Positions 52,687-61,657 of a DNA stretch of 64,000 nt are shown piece after piece; position 1 is the stretch's first letter; the number at the start of each line of letters is the position of its first letter. A model generated the notes under the pieces. That model was not told the DNA's origin. It saw nothing but the letters and a program-made list of their open reading frames with translations, and ran no database searches. The stretch is from an uncultured Alistipes sp. GTDB lineage: Bacteria; Bacteroidota; Bacteroidia; Bacteroidales; UBA932. The stretch lies in the NCBI GenBank assembly GCA_945787505.1, contig CALZHC010000002.1, positions 1-64,000 on the forward strand, written 5' to 3'. The position numbers were made by a program, and so were the translations under genes.

Positions 52687-54130
52687 AAGAAGACATATAT
52701 TCGGATACCTTTTCATTTATGTGCTGATACTTGCCGGCTGTTCGAATGAAGAGAAAATAGATAATATACTTCCTATTTCTTCCAAGTCTCTTTATGATAC
52801 AGCTTCAATCTACTACGCGGAATTCGACAAGTATCCCACTGATCTTTCCACATTGCCTATAGGTGTGATAGATGCCTCTTCAGAGGGCTTCTCAGTCGTT
52901 GAAGATCTTCTTGTAGCAGACTATGTGGATAATATCACCGGTGCACTGAGCCCTGATGGAATTCCCGATTTTGGTGGAGAGAATTTCCAGTTTCTGGCAG
53001 ATGAAGCAAATTCACCATACAGAAATTACATACAGAACGGCAATGTCGCATTCCTTAAGGAACAGGTAGTAAGAAACTCCCTTTTTATGATGGGCAGTTC
53101 TTTCTATAATCTCACGGTAGATGACTTCAGAAATGGAGTCAAGGAGAGGGTCAAGGCCATAGTGCTCTTCTCCAACCTCTCAGTAATGAACGGTATGGCA
53201 GAGGTGAAGGATCTCATATCCCGCTCCGGGGTGGATATCATCGTGGTGGGTGCCATAGAAGCGGCTCTCAGGAATACATTTGAAGGACGATCCAAGTCGG
53301 ACAACTACTGTGTCGGGGTGCTTGCATCATCAAATGGTGTGACAGCCCGCGAGTATGAGGAGACTATCCGAAGGATGGCGCAGGAGCGGGAGATGTCCGG
53401 TAGTATTCAGGTTTTCTTTCAGGAGGGAACGGGAATCAAAGAGGCCATGGACGGAGTTAAAGAGTACATCTCTCCCGATAGCTATGTGGCAAGAAAGGAC
53501 TACCGTGGACCGGGACTTGGTATCAGCTATAAGGATATAGACATCTCACTGATGGACAGATATAACTTCAATACAGAAGGAAACAACCTTCTAAGAAGGA
53601 TAAATCTCGGAGGAGAGATAAGTGATATACAGCTCAACAGTGTGGAGAACTATCTCAGGTATCACATCGTCTCCATTGTCGAAAGGCATAGGAGAAGCGG
53701 CAATAAGGTTCCTCTCTCTTCTATAGTACTTGCTGACTACAGGTATGCTGACTACAAGGATGTGCTCAATCAGATAATCGAAGAACTCTATAATTTCAAA
53801 AGGGATGGCGGCTTTCTATATAGGGAATCTATTTCGCCTGAGTTCAGATACATCGATCCTGTAGAAGAGGCTGCCAAGGAGTGCTACCTCAGTCTGAGAA
53901 AAAATCACGCCCTTGCTCTCAGAGGTACAGGTTCAAAGCTTTCTGCTTTTATATCTGTATTTCCTTCTGATAGACAATTAGATAACAAATATCTTAGAGA
54001 ACCCGGTAGCGAAACCATAACCTATAAGGAGGTGCCGTTTGCATCAAGGTATGTGGATCCGGCTGTTATTTCCAATATGGAAAAGAGGCTTCCTGTTACC
54101 TATTCTCTCTTAAAAAATACACTCTATTAA
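52679..54130 (+). CDS. glutamate-racemase-like lipoprotein, catalytic residues altered
   Basis: 483 residues from the ATG at 52679, with a lipobox ending at C21 (LAGC), so it is exported and lipid-anchored. Residues 60-235 follow the Asp/Glu racemase plan: PIGVIDASSEG in place of PIGVFDSGxGG, FLADEANSPYRNY for the family's GD-A-x-x-PYG segment, and KAIVLFSNLS where MurI has IACNT, so Cys becomes S165. CVGVLASSNGV matches the VGVLAT segment. No second LGCTHYP-type Cys is seen. The C-terminal 200 residues are unassigned. Racemase activity is unlikely. It overlaps purM and lies 3 bp before the fusion gene. Confidence 0.65.
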   Translation: MDKRRHIFGYLFIYVLILAGCSNEEKIDNILPISSKSLYDTASIYYAEFDKYPTDLSTLPIGVIDASSEGFSVVEDLLVADYVDNITGALSPDGIPDFGGENFQFLADEANSPYRNYIQNGNVAFLKEQVVRNSLFMMGSSFYNLTVDDFRNGVKERVKAIVLFSNLSVMNGMAEVKDLISRSGVDIIVVGAIEAALRNTFEGRSKSDNYCVGVLASSNGVTAREYEETIRRMAQEREMSGSIQVFFQEGTGIKEAMDGVKEYISPDSYVARKDYRGPGLGISYKDIDISLMDRYNFNTEGNNLLRRINLGGEISDIQLNSVENYLRYHIVSIVERHRRSGNKVPLSSIVLADYRYADYKDVLNQIIEELYNFKRDGGFLYRESISPEFRYIDPVEEAAKECYLSLRKNHALALRGTGSKLSAFISVFPSDRQLDNKYLREPGSETITYKEVPFASRYVDPAVISNMEKRLPVTYSLLKNTLY

Positions 54131-54133
54131 AAT

Positions 54134-55963
54134 ATGAATTATCCTGAAAACATATCTGCGGAAGAGATAGAGGCGTTGGAATTAGCGGATTTTCAAGGTC
54201 CGATAACCGTCGTAGAAAGTTTAGATCACGATTTTGCAGCAGCAGTGGAATATCTTTCAAAGGCTTCGGTGATAGGATTTGATACTGAAACCAAGCCATG
54301 TTTTACCAGCAATGCCCCCAGAAATAAAGTCGCCCTGCTTCAACTCGCAGATGATAAACAGGCCTTTATATTCAGAGTCAACAAATTGGGACTTCCCAAG
54401 CCTCTGGTATCCCTTCTCTCTAATCCATCAGTAACAAAGGTAGGTGCGGCAGTGAAGGAGGATCTTCGAGGACTTTTCGAGTATAGGAAATTCGTTCCAA
54501 AGGGCTTTGTCGATCTTCAGTCATTTGTGGAACAATACGGTATCGGGGTTAAAAGCGTCAAGAAGATGGCAGCTATTATTTTGGGCGTAAAGGTCTCCAA
54601 ATCTCAGCAGCTTTCTAACTGGGAAGCTCCTTGTTTAAGCGGTCCACAGCTAAAATATGCGGCCATAGATGCTGTTGTCTGTCACAATATGTATGTCACG
54701 CTGGTATCTGAATCAGGAAAAGACCCTAAGGCGGTGCTACCTGCAATTCCTAAAGTATATTTAAAGAAAGGAAGGACAGAATCCATAAAAAGATTTCATC
54801 CATGGATCTTTTCAGGGGCAGTGGCACAGATAGAAGGAAACCCTAATGAAGGTGAGGTTGTAGAGGTATACTCTTCCATGGGAGAGTTTCTTGCACTTGG
54901 CCATTTTCAGCAAGGCTCAATATCTGTACGTATCCTCTCATTTGATGCAAAATATCGACCTGAAGAGGGTATGATGCCTCTCTCGTTCTGGAAGGAGAGA
55001 CTCACTAAGGCGATGCAGATGAGGAAACTTCTTGGAATTGTTTCGGGAAGGAAATCAGACAAAACTGACTGCTTCAGGCTCGTACATGGAGAGGGCGATT
55101 CGCTTCCCGGACTGATTATTGATATCTATTCTGATGCGGCAGTGCTTCAAGCCCATTCTGTGGGAATGTTCCTTTCAAAGGATCTCATTGCCAAATCGCT
55201 CGTTGAACTATTCCCTAATATAAAGACTGTGTATGACAAGAGTGAGGGTACAGCTCCTTACAAGGCCGGTCTCCCACTCTCCGACGGATATATCATCGGG
55301 GATGGTGATGGCGAGAATAGCAGAATCGTTTACGAAAATGGATATAAGTTCAAAGTCGATTGGAAAGAGGGACAGAAGACCGGATTCTTCCTTGATCAGA
55401 GGGATAACCGCGCGCTGGTAGGAAAATATGCAAAAGGAAAGCGCGTACTCAATCTTTTCTGTTATACAGGTGGTTTCTCTATATATGCATTGGGTGCCGG
55501 TGCCAAAAGTGTCGTATCTGTAGACTCTTCAGCAAAGGCTATCGAAATGGTTGACGAAAATGTGTCAATAAACTTCTCAGACAAGAATGTTGACCATACA
55601 TCTGTATGTACTGATGCTATTGATTATGTAAAGAGTCTACCGGCAGGTGAGTTCGATCTGATGGTAGTGGATCCTCCCGCATTTGCCAAACACAGGGAGT
55701 CACTCGATAATGCACTAAGGGCATACAAGAGGCTTAATGCCGCAGCTATTGAAAAAGTGGCCCCTGGAGGGTTGATATTCACATATAGTTGCTCACAGGT
55801 AGTGGATAAGGTGGCGTTTGCACAGGCGGTATTCTCTGCTGCAGCCCAGACGGGAAGAAATGTCAAGATTCTCAGGCGCTTGACCCAGCCTGCAGACCAT
55901 CCTGTAAATATATATCATCCGGAAGGAGAGTATCTGAAAGGTCTTTTAATCTATGTTGAGTAA
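54134..55963 (+). CDS. fusion of DnaQ-like 3'-5' exonuclease and RlmI-type rRNA m5C methyltransferase
   Basis: 609 residues with no internal stop. Residues 30-195 are a DNA_pol_A_exo1 domain with all four acidic residues: D50 and E52 (FDTET), D110 (VKEDLRGL) and D179 with Y175 (YAAIDA). Residues 205-609 are RlmI-like: PUA domain (VYLKKGRTESIKRFHPWIFSGA), TGFFLDQRDNR, SAM motif VLNLFCYTGGFS, and VDPPAFAK. The linker is only about 10 residues. In many Bacteroidales these occur as two adjacent genes, so this looks like a recent natural fusion. It may process and modify rRNA. Confidence 0.88.
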   Translation: MNYPENISAEEIEALELADFQGPITVVESLDHDFAAAVEYLSKASVIGFDTETKPCFTSNAPRNKVALLQLADDKQAFIFRVNKLGLPKPLVSLLSNPSVTKVGAAVKEDLRGLFEYRKFVPKGFVDLQSFVEQYGIGVKSVKKMAAIILGVKVSKSQQLSNWEAPCLSGPQLKYAAIDAVVCHNMYVTLVSESGKDPKAVLPAIPKVYLKKGRTESIKRFHPWIFSGAVAQIEGNPNEGEVVEVYSSMGEFLALGHFQQGSISVRILSFDAKYRPEEGMMPLSFWKERLTKAMQMRKLLGIVSGRKSDKTDCFRLVHGEGDSLPGLIIDIYSDAAVLQAHSVGMFLSKDLIAKSLVELFPNIKTVYDKSEGTAPYKAGLPLSDGYIIGDGDGENSRIVYENGYKFKVDWKEGQKTGFFLDQRDNRALVGKYAKGKRVLNLFCYTGGFSIYALGAGAKSVVSVDSSAKAIEMVDENVSINFSDKNVDHTSVCTDAIDYVKSLPAGEFDLMVVDPPAFAKHRESLDNALRAYKRLNAAAIEKVAPGGLIFTYSCSQVVDKVAFAQAVFSAAAQTGRNVKILRRLTQPADHPVNIYHPEGEYLKGLLIYVE

Positions 55964-55981
55964 AAAATAAAGTGATTTTTT

Positions 55982-56012
55982 TTTGGAACTTACCGAAAAA
56001 GCGCTATATTTG
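55982..56012 (+). promoter_or_regulatory. promoter of tRNA-Cys
   Basis: TTTG at 55982-55985, 19 bp, TATATTTG at 56005-56012, with the tRNA starting 22 bp downstream. Full match at both boxes. Confidence 0.75.
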
Positions 56013-56033
56013 CAATCCAATTCGGAAAGACAA

Positions 56034-56104
56034 GGTGCTATGGCCGAGTGGTTAGGCAACGGTCTGCAAAACCGTCCAGAGCAGTTCGATTCTGCTTGGC
56101 ACCT
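56034..56104 (+). tRNA. tRNA-Cys (GCA)
   Basis: 71-nt cloverleaf: acceptor GGTGCTA pairs with TGGCACC (one G-T), the anticodon loop CTGCAAA carries GCA on stem ACGGT/ACCGT, and the T arm holds TTCGATT. The discriminator base is T (U73), the hallmark of tRNA-Cys. CCA is not encoded. It stands alone with its own promoter and terminator. Confidence 0.97.
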
Positions 56105-56141
56105 CTCAAATCATAATGCTGAAGATTTTTAATGTGTTTTG

Positions 56142-56169
56142 GCCACTCTGTTTAAGGGTGGCTTTTTTT
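56142..56169 (+). terminator. terminator of tRNA-Cys
   Basis: GCCACTC / GGGTGGC, a 7-bp stem with one T-G pair and a 7-nt loop, followed by seven T. The T tract reaches the stop codon of the convergent methyltransferase gene. Confidence 0.8.
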
Positions 56170-57496
56170 ATTTCAGTATCCTTCTGGATGAGGGCCATAG
56201 ATTATTGACTCTGTTGCCGATATTTTTGACCACTCCTACAGGAATTTCATGGTATGTAAGCACTACATATCCGGTTGGGGCATCCGCAATGGTAAAATTC
56301 TCTTTTCTGAAGAACTTCCCAAATGTCTCAAGAGGCAATTCGATTTCCGGAAGCGATCCCTTTTTATAAAGAGAACTTTGTATAAGTTCAGTTCTGGGAA
56401 CTAGCAAAGGACCTTTCTTGCCTGATTTGGAGTCAATGATATCAGCTACTGCGACAGAACTGATAACTGTGTGAAGAGTCTGTTCGGCAGCCAGTATTCT
56501 TTCCAGTGCGCAGGAGGTGTATCCTTTCAGCAGATCCCCCTTTCTTATAAACACAGTATTGTCACTGCACCAGTCAGGTTGAAACTTCTCTTGCTTGATT
56601 TTTCTAGAGAAGTCTGTATGGTATCCATTTACCTCGCATTTGGTTTTCTTTCTGATTATGGAGAAGAAGAGCCCCTCTCCTGCATCTTCGTCGCATGGGA
56701 AAAATCTCTTGACATATAGAATATCACCTCCAAGCGATGATGAAATCCATTCAATGTTCTCTTCGTTCTCTTTCCTGTTGAAAGTACAAGTAGAGTAGAG
56801 TAGGAGTCCCCCATCTTTAAGGGAACTCCATATGTCTGCAACTATTCTGCGTTGTCGCTGTGCGCATAGGTTAACATTATCTGCAGACCACTCCAGAATG
56901 GCGTTTTTGTCCTTCCTGAACATCCCTTCCCCGGAACATGGGACATCTGCGAGGATAATGTCAAATGCAATAGGAAACTTTCTGAAGTCAGCGGCATCGT
57001 TATTGGTTACCACAACATCAGGGTATCCCCATTTGGAAATATTCTCTGCCAGGATTGTTGCCCTTGATTTTATCACTTCATTGGAAATGACAAGAGAACC
57101 TCTATATCCGCAGGCAATGGAGATGAGGTGTGTACTCTTTCCCCCAGGAGCTGCACACAGATCGAGAATAGTCAAATTCTCAGCATCATCGGGTATGAAA
57201 CTGCATACCTTCTCCACAATCATTGAAGAGGCATCCTGTACATAGTAGGCACCTGCCTGAAAAAGAGGATCATCTGTAAAGAGGGGTCTCTCATTGAGAA
57301 AATATCCTGTATTACAGTGGGGTACTTTACCCTTCAGCATGTTATGCGGGAACAGCTCTGATACGCTCTTTGTCTTTGAGGTATTAAGCCGTATGGAAAC
57401 AGAAGCAGGGGTGTCCAGAGATGCAAGAATCTCTTCACCCCTGTCGTTGCCTGCAGCCTCTTTCAGACTTTTGACGAAATCCGGAGGGTAAAACAT
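56168..57496 (-). CDS. rRNA cytosine-C5 methyltransferase, RsmF/NOL1-NOP2-Sun family
   Basis: SAM-dependent m5C methyltransferase, 442 residues. SAM motif LDLCAAPGGKSTHL, motif IV DVPCSGEGMFRKD (releasing Cys) and motif VI STCTFNRKENEENI (nucleophilic Cys). A C-terminal PUA-like region (about 345-440) fits the RsmF type, but the exact rRNA site cannot be fixed. It lies 9 bp after the SRPBCC-like gene and its 3' end touches the tRNA terminator. Confidence 0.9.
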   Translation of the reverse strand: MFYPPDFVKSLKEAAGNDRGEEILASLDTPASVSIRLNTSKTKSVSELFPHNMLKGKVPHCNTGYFLNERPLFTDDPLFQAGAYYVQDASSMIVEKVCSFIPDDAENLTILDLCAAPGGKSTHLISIACGYRGSLVISNEVIKSRATILAENISKWGYPDVVVTNNDAADFRKFPIAFDIILADVPCSGEGMFRKDKNAILEWSADNVNLCAQRQRRIVADIWSSLKDGGLLLYSTCTFNRKENEENIEWISSSLGGDILYVKRFFPCDEDAGEGLFFSIIRKKTKCEVNGYHTDFSRKIKQEKFQPDWCSDNTVFIRKGDLLKGYTSCALERILAAEQTLHTVISSVAVADIIDSKSGKKGPLLVPRTELIQSSLYKKGSLPEIELPLETFGKFFRKENFTIADAPTGYVVLTYHEIPVGVVKNIGNRVNNLWPSSRRILK

Positions 57497-57505
57497 ACCT
57501 GAATG

Positions 57506-57964
57506 CTAACTGAAAGGATTTTTGGCAAATTTTGATAAGTCGGGAATCTCTGAGGGATTATTGAATGCTTTCTCCAGCTGGTCGGTAAGTGTATCTACCA
57601 TATCGTTAAGCTTGTGTCCTATCAGCATCTTCATCATCACATTCAACTCGGCTTCCAGCTCAATATGGAATAGTGTCTTGTCAATTCCAAGAGGGTTCAT
57701 GAATAATGTGATAGTGAAATTTATCGGCGTAGAGGCATCGTTTTGCATGATGACCTTTGAAAATGGGACTCTTTCACTGATGACTATGCCGAACTTCATC
57801 CCTTTGTTCTCGACAGATATCGAGTCTGCTGTCGCAGAGACTTTGTCTTTGTATTCGTCCGGAAGACCGAGTGTAAACCTGCTCATATCCGAAAACAAAG
57901 AGAAGAGGACCATCGGTCCTCTCTCAATAATTATCTCTCTGCCTGTTACTGTGGTTTTCGACAT
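57506..57964 (-). CDS. SRPBCC-like small protein, function unknown
   Basis: 152 residues without signal or TM segment. The pattern (N-terminal strand, FSLFSDMSRF helix, long curved strands, and a C-terminal amphipathic helix from LIGHKLNDMVDTL) fits the START/SRPBCC hydrophobic-pocket fold. No ligand or role can be given. It sits between pyrE and the rRNA methyltransferase with gaps of 6 and 9 bp. Confidence 0.7.
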   Translation of the reverse strand: MSKTTVTGREIIIERGPMVLFSLFSDMSRFTLGLPDEYKDKVSATADSISVENKGMKFGIVISERVPFSKVIMQNDASTPINFTITLFMNPLGIDKTLFHIELEAELNVMMKMLIGHKLNDMVDTLTDQLEKAFNNPSEIPDLSKFAKNPFS

Positions 57965-57970
57965 ATCTTT

Positions 57971-58603
57971 CTATTTGCCCCAAGTTTCAGGAGAGTATCT
58001 CCATGTTCTTAAAAGTTCAATATCTTTTTCATTTATGTAGTTGGTTTCCAATGCTACATCTATGAGTGTATCGTAGTCTGAAAGAGTATAGAGTTCAATA
58101 TTTGCATTCTCAAAAGCTCTTCTCGACTGGGGAAAATTATATGAGAAGATGGCTATCATGCCAAGAACATGTGCCCCCGCCTTGGTAAGCGCCGAAACCG
58201 CACCGAGACTGCTCATTCCGGTGGAAATGAGGTCCTCTATTACCACTACTTTGTCCCCTTCTTTAAGGACACCTTCTACCTGATTGCCCATTCCGTGGTC
58301 CTTTGGTTTAGGCCTTACATATACAAAAGGTTTTCCAAGTTTCTCTGCAACCAATACGCCATAGGCGATAGCTCCGGTAGCAACACCTGCTATCACATCA
58401 CAATCAGCATAATGTTCTTTGATTTTTTCTACCATTGCATCGCTGATTTGCGCCCTAAGCTCAGGATACGAGAGACCTTTCCTATTATCACAATATATGG
58501 GTGAGTGCCATCCTGATGCCCATGTGAAGGGATTCTCCGGATTAAGCTTTACTGCCTGAATGTCCAACAGTCCTTTTGCAATCCTTTTTTCTATTCTTTC
58601 CAT
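57971..58603 (-). CDS. pyrE: orotate phosphoribosyltransferase
   Basis: Fifth step of UMP synthesis. 210 residues with the PRPP-binding motif VVVIEDLISTGMS, GVATGAIAYGVLVAEKLG and FVYVRPKPKDHG. ATG at 58603. Acts just before PyrF, which lies at about 7 kb. A possible -7 box is just upstream, so it may be transcribed separately from nadD. Confidence 0.96.
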   Translation of the reverse strand: MERIEKRIAKGLLDIQAVKLNPENPFTWASGWHSPIYCDNRKGLSYPELRAQISDAMVEKIKEHYADCDVIAGVATGAIAYGVLVAEKLGKPFVYVRPKPKDHGMGNQVEGVLKEGDKVVVIEDLISTGMSSLGAVSALTKAGAHVLGMIAIFSYNFPQSRRAFENANIELYTLSDYDTLIDVALETNYINEKDIELLRTWRYSPETWGK

Positions 58604-58627
58604 ATTAATACTGTTTATTTACGAGTC

Positions 58628-58635
58628 CAAAGTTA
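58628..58635 (-). promoter_or_regulatory. candidate -7 box of pyrE
   Basis: Minus strand reads TAACTTTG (TAnnTTTG), 25 bp before the pyrE start in the 76-bp gap to nadD. -33 not evident. Confidence 0.4.
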
Positions 58636-58679
58636 ACAAAAACCTTGAAATATTCAGTTAAAAAGGTATTAAAATATTG

Positions 58680-59237
58680 TTACAAATTCTCTTCGGCAGG
58701 AATAATGCCCTTTTCTCGGATCATTGTCGAGGATATTTTGTGCTCGGGAGCCCCCTCAAGATACCTTACACCTTTAAATTCCGGCCTTAAAGAGTACATT
58801 CTGCAACGTTCAATCGCAAGAGCGTTCTGTCGTGGATAGACCCATATCCGGACCATCTTCATGATATCTTCCCACCTGTACCATCTTTCAATCGAGAGGA
58901 TGTTGTCTGCTCCCATTATAAGTATAAACTCCTTTTCAGGCTCCTTTTCAATAAGATATTCCAAAGTCTTTACTGTGTACAAAGGGGGATCAAGATGATA
59001 TTCGACATCGCTTACTACAATCTTAGGTGAGATGCCTGAAAAACTTTTGACAGCCTCTTTCAGACGCAAGCCCGGGTCGGCCAGAACTGACAAGTCCTTG
59101 AGCGGATTTTTGGGAGAGGGGATGATTCTGAGCTGACTTATCTCGTCCATCGAAGCTATGTACGAGGCAATGCCGATATGTCCTGAATGAACGGGATTGA
59201 ATGATCCGAAATAAAGGGCACAAATCTCTTTTTCCAT
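58680..59237 (-). CDS. nadD: nicotinate-nucleotide adenylyltransferase
   Basis: Makes deamido-NAD from nicotinate mononucleotide and ATP. 185 residues: the nucleotidyl-transferase signature FGSFNPVHSGHIGIA, MGADNILSIERW, and the closing ISSTMIRE. Starts 2 bp after gmk, so the two are co-transcribed. Confidence 0.95.
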   Translation of the reverse strand: MEKEICALYFGSFNPVHSGHIGIASYIASMDEISQLRIIPSPKNPLKDLSVLADPGLRLKEAVKSFSGISPKIVVSDVEYHLDPPLYTVKTLEYLIEKEPEKEFILIMGADNILSIERWYRWEDIMKMVRIWVYPRQNALAIERCRMYSLRPEFKGVRYLEGAPEHKISSTMIREKGIIPAEENL

Positions 59238-59239
59238 TC

Positions 59240-59806
59240 TTACCTGCCAATAAAATCTTCAACAATATCTGATGCCTCCTTAAAAGCAACCTCCAGGTTA
59301 TCGTTTATCAAGACACGGTCGAATCTATCTTCGTAGGTGAGCTCTTCCGCTGCCTTTCCGACCCTTTTTGCAATCGCTTCTGCCGAGTCAGTCCCCCTGC
59401 CGATAAGCCTTCTTTCCAATTCTTGGATACTCGGGGGCTTGATGAAGACAGAAAGAGCCTTGTCTCCGAAAATGCGTTTCAAGTTTACGCCACCCTTTAC
59501 GTCAATGTCGAATACTATTGTGTGTCCCTTTTTCCATATGCGCTCAACTTCGCTTTTGAGTGTTCCGTAGAAAGAGCCCGGGTATACCTCTTCATATTCG
59601 ACGAATGCATCTTGGGCAACTAGTTCCCTAAATCTTTCCGGTGTGAAAAAATAATAATCCACTCCATCTTTTTCTAATCCTCTTGGCGCACGCGAAGTGG
59701 CTGATACAGAGAATTCAAGAAATGGATATTTTGATAAAAGATATTTTACTATCGTGCTTTTCCCAGAGCCAGAAGGCGCCGAGAAGATAATTACTTTTTG
59801 TTTCAT
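59240..59806 (-). CDS. gmk: guanylate kinase
   Basis: Phosphorylates GMP to GDP. 188 residues, with P-loop APSGSGKSTIVKYLL, GMP-binding SATSRAPRGLEKDGVDYYF and the lid region IGRGTDSAEAIAKR. First gene of gmk-nadD. A weak -7-like TATTTTTG (minus strand, 59818-59811) lies just upstream. Confidence 0.97.
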   Translation of the reverse strand: MKQKVIIFSAPSGSGKSTIVKYLLSKYPFLEFSVSATSRAPRGLEKDGVDYYFFTPERFRELVAQDAFVEYEEVYPGSFYGTLKSEVERIWKKGHTIVFDIDVKGGVNLKRIFGDKALSVFIKPPSIQELERRLIGRGTDSAEAIAKRVGKAAEELTYEDRFDRVLINDNLEVAFKEASDIVEDFIGR

Positions 59807-59827
59807 TGTGCAAAAATATTAAATTTG
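59797..59827 (+). promoter_or_regulatory. promoter of fbaA
   Basis: TTTG at 59797-59800, 19 bp, TAAATTTG at 59820-59827. The -33 box lies inside the first codons of the divergent gmk gene, so the two promoters crowd each other. Confidence 0.65.
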
Positions 59828-59870
59828 CGTAATCAATGAAATAGAAATGGGTTTTTAAAAAATAAAAGAT

Positions 59871-60833
59871 ATGGTATCGTTTAAAGATTTAGGCTTGGTT
59901 AACTCAAGAGAGTTATTCGAGAAAGCGGTTGCAGGCGGATACGCTCTTCCCGCATTCAATTTCAATAATATGGAACAGATGCAGGCTATCATTCAGGCTT
60001 GCGTAGAAGCTAAGTCTCCTGTAATCCTTCAGGTTTCCAGCGGTGCACGCAAATATGCAAACCAGACTATCCTGAGATACATGGCTCAGGGTGCAGTTGA
60101 ATATGCAAAGGAACTCGGATGTCAGATACCTATCGTTCTTCACTTGGACCACGGTGATTCTTTCGAACTCTGCAAGAGCTGTATCGAGTACGGATTCTCA
60201 TCAGTGATGATCGATGGTTCACATCTTCCTTATGACGAAAATGTGGCACTTACACGTAGGGTTGTGGAATATGCACACCAGTATGATGTGACTGTTGAAG
60301 GTGAACTCGGAGTTCTCGCAGGTGTAGAAGACGATGTTAAAGCTGAAAATCACACTTATACACGTCCTGAAGAGGTTGAAGATTTTGTAAAGAAGACAGG
60401 TGTGGATTCGCTTGCTATCTCTATCGGAACCTCTCACGGTGCTTATAAATTCAAACCGGGACAGAAACCTGAAATCCGTCTTGATATCCTCCATGAAATC
60501 GAAAAGAGAATCCCCGGATTCCCGATAGTTCTACATGGTTCATCATCAGTTCCTCAGGATATCGTTGCTGAGATCAACCATTATGGCGGCAAGCTGAAAG
60601 ACTCTATCGGTATTCCTGAAGACCAGCTCAGAGAGGCAGCAAAATCAGCTGTATGTAAGATTAATATCGATAGCGACGGACGTCTGGCAATGACAGCTGC
60701 CATCAGAAAGGTATTCGTGGAAAGCCCTGCTGAATTTGACCCTCGTAAATATCTCGGACCAGCTCGCGAAAAACTGAAAAATCTCTATGTTCACAAGATC
60801 TACAACGTTCTTGGAAGTAATGATAAAATGTAA
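59871..60833 (+). CDS. fbaA: class II fructose-bisphosphate aldolase
   Basis: Zinc aldolase of glycolysis, 320 residues. ALPAFNFNNMEQMQA, the zinc ligands in LHLDHGDSFELC and ISIGTSHGAYKF, VLHGSSSVP, and the phosphate region KINIDSDGRLA are present. Monocistronic: strong promoter upstream, terminator after. Symbol is used loosely; subclass A or B is not certain. Confidence 0.93.
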   Translation: MVSFKDLGLVNSRELFEKAVAGGYALPAFNFNNMEQMQAIIQACVEAKSPVILQVSSGARKYANQTILRYMAQGAVEYAKELGCQIPIVLHLDHGDSFELCKSCIEYGFSSVMIDGSHLPYDENVALTRRVVEYAHQYDVTVEGELGVLAGVEDDVKAENHTYTRPEEVEDFVKKTGVDSLAISIGTSHGAYKFKPGQKPEIRLDILHEIEKRIPGFPIVLHGSSSVPQDIVAEINHYGGKLKDSIGIPEDQLREAAKSAVCKINIDSDGRLAMTAAIRKVFVESPAEFDPRKYLGPAREKLKNLYVHKIYNVLGSNDKM

Positions 60834-60860
60834 TAAAATAGTTTAAGAAATATTTTCAAA

Positions 60861-60889
60861 GCAGCGTGTCACAAAACATGCTGCTTTTT
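60861..60889 (+). terminator. terminator of fbaA
   Basis: GCAGCGTG / CATGCTGC, an 8-bp stem with one G-T pair and an 8-nt loop, followed by a T tract. It is 27 bp past the stop. Confidence 0.75.
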
Positions 60890-60927
60890 ATTTATTGTTA
60901 AATATTTGCATGAAATCAGTGCTCATA

Positions 60928-60958
60928 TTTGTTTAATGGAATAGAATTAGTATATTTG
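60928..60958 (+). promoter_or_regulatory. promoter of the LPP20-like lipoprotein gene
   Basis: TTTG at 60928-60931, 19 bp, TATATTTG at 60951-60958, 22 bp before the ATG. Confidence 0.7.
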
Positions 60959-60980
60959 TAATGTTAAAATTATAGTACTT

Positions 60981-61565
60981 ATGAAAACAAAACTCTTTTT
61001 TTCAGCTTTGGCTGTTTTGGCCCTTGTAATGTCAGTATCATCATGTGGCGCACCTAAGGAAGTTGGTCCCAAAGGTAAATCTGAAGTTTTCATTCCACTG
61101 AATGAACCCGGTAATAGAACAGATATGGAATTCTTCCGTGCAACTGCATCTGGAACCAGTCCTGATATTAATGCGGCATTTACAATTGCAGAATTGAATG
61201 CAAGGAATCAGCTTGCTGCTTCAGTAGCAACTACCATCAAATCTGTTACTGACAAGTATTTTAATCAGTATAATATCAACAACGAAACTGCATTCCAGCA
61301 AAAGGTGGAACAGCAAGTAAGACAGGTAGTCAATCAAGAACTCAAGTCTGCTTATGTAAAGGATAGCAAACTTTATCAGCTCGAAAACGGACAGTACGAA
61401 TATTGGGTAAATATCGAAATGTCACGCACAGCCCTTCAGGAACCTGTTGCAGAAGCAATTGAAGCAGCTATCTCCAAGGATGAAAAACTCTCCCTCGAAT
61501 TTGACCAGTTCCGTTTCAAGAAAGTGTTTGATGAAGAAATGGCACTTGAAATGCAGAAGAAATAG
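60981..61565 (+). CDS. LPP20-like lipoprotein
   Basis: 194 residues, signal peptide with lipobox ending at C22 (SVSSC). The body has FRATASGTSPDINAAFTIAELNARNQLA, the helix-strand pattern of LPP20/FlgT-N-like domains, and YEYWVNIEMSR later. Function unknown, envelope-located. A terminator follows before the next gene. Confidence 0.7.
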   Translation: MKTKLFFSALAVLALVMSVSSCGAPKEVGPKGKSEVFIPLNEPGNRTDMEFFRATASGTSPDINAAFTIAELNARNQLAASVATTIKSVTDKYFNQYNINNETAFQQKVEQQVRQVVNQELKSAYVKDSKLYQLENGQYEYWVNIEMSRTALQEPVAEAIEAAISKDEKLSLEFDQFRFKKVFDEEMALEMQKK

Positions 61566-61612
61566 TTAATAATCCCGCATATGCCCCGAAACGGGGACTT
61601 GAATTAAACCAG

Positions 61613-61645
61613 GGCTCCCTATGTTGTACAACAGGGAGCCTTTTT
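61613..61645 (+). terminator. terminator after the LPP20-like gene
   Basis: GGCTCCCT / AGGGAGCC, an 8-bp perfect stem around a 12-nt loop that itself contains the palindrome GTTGTACAAC, then five T. It separates this gene from the next envelope gene. Confidence 0.8.
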
Positions 61646-61657
61646 ACAAATAGAATT

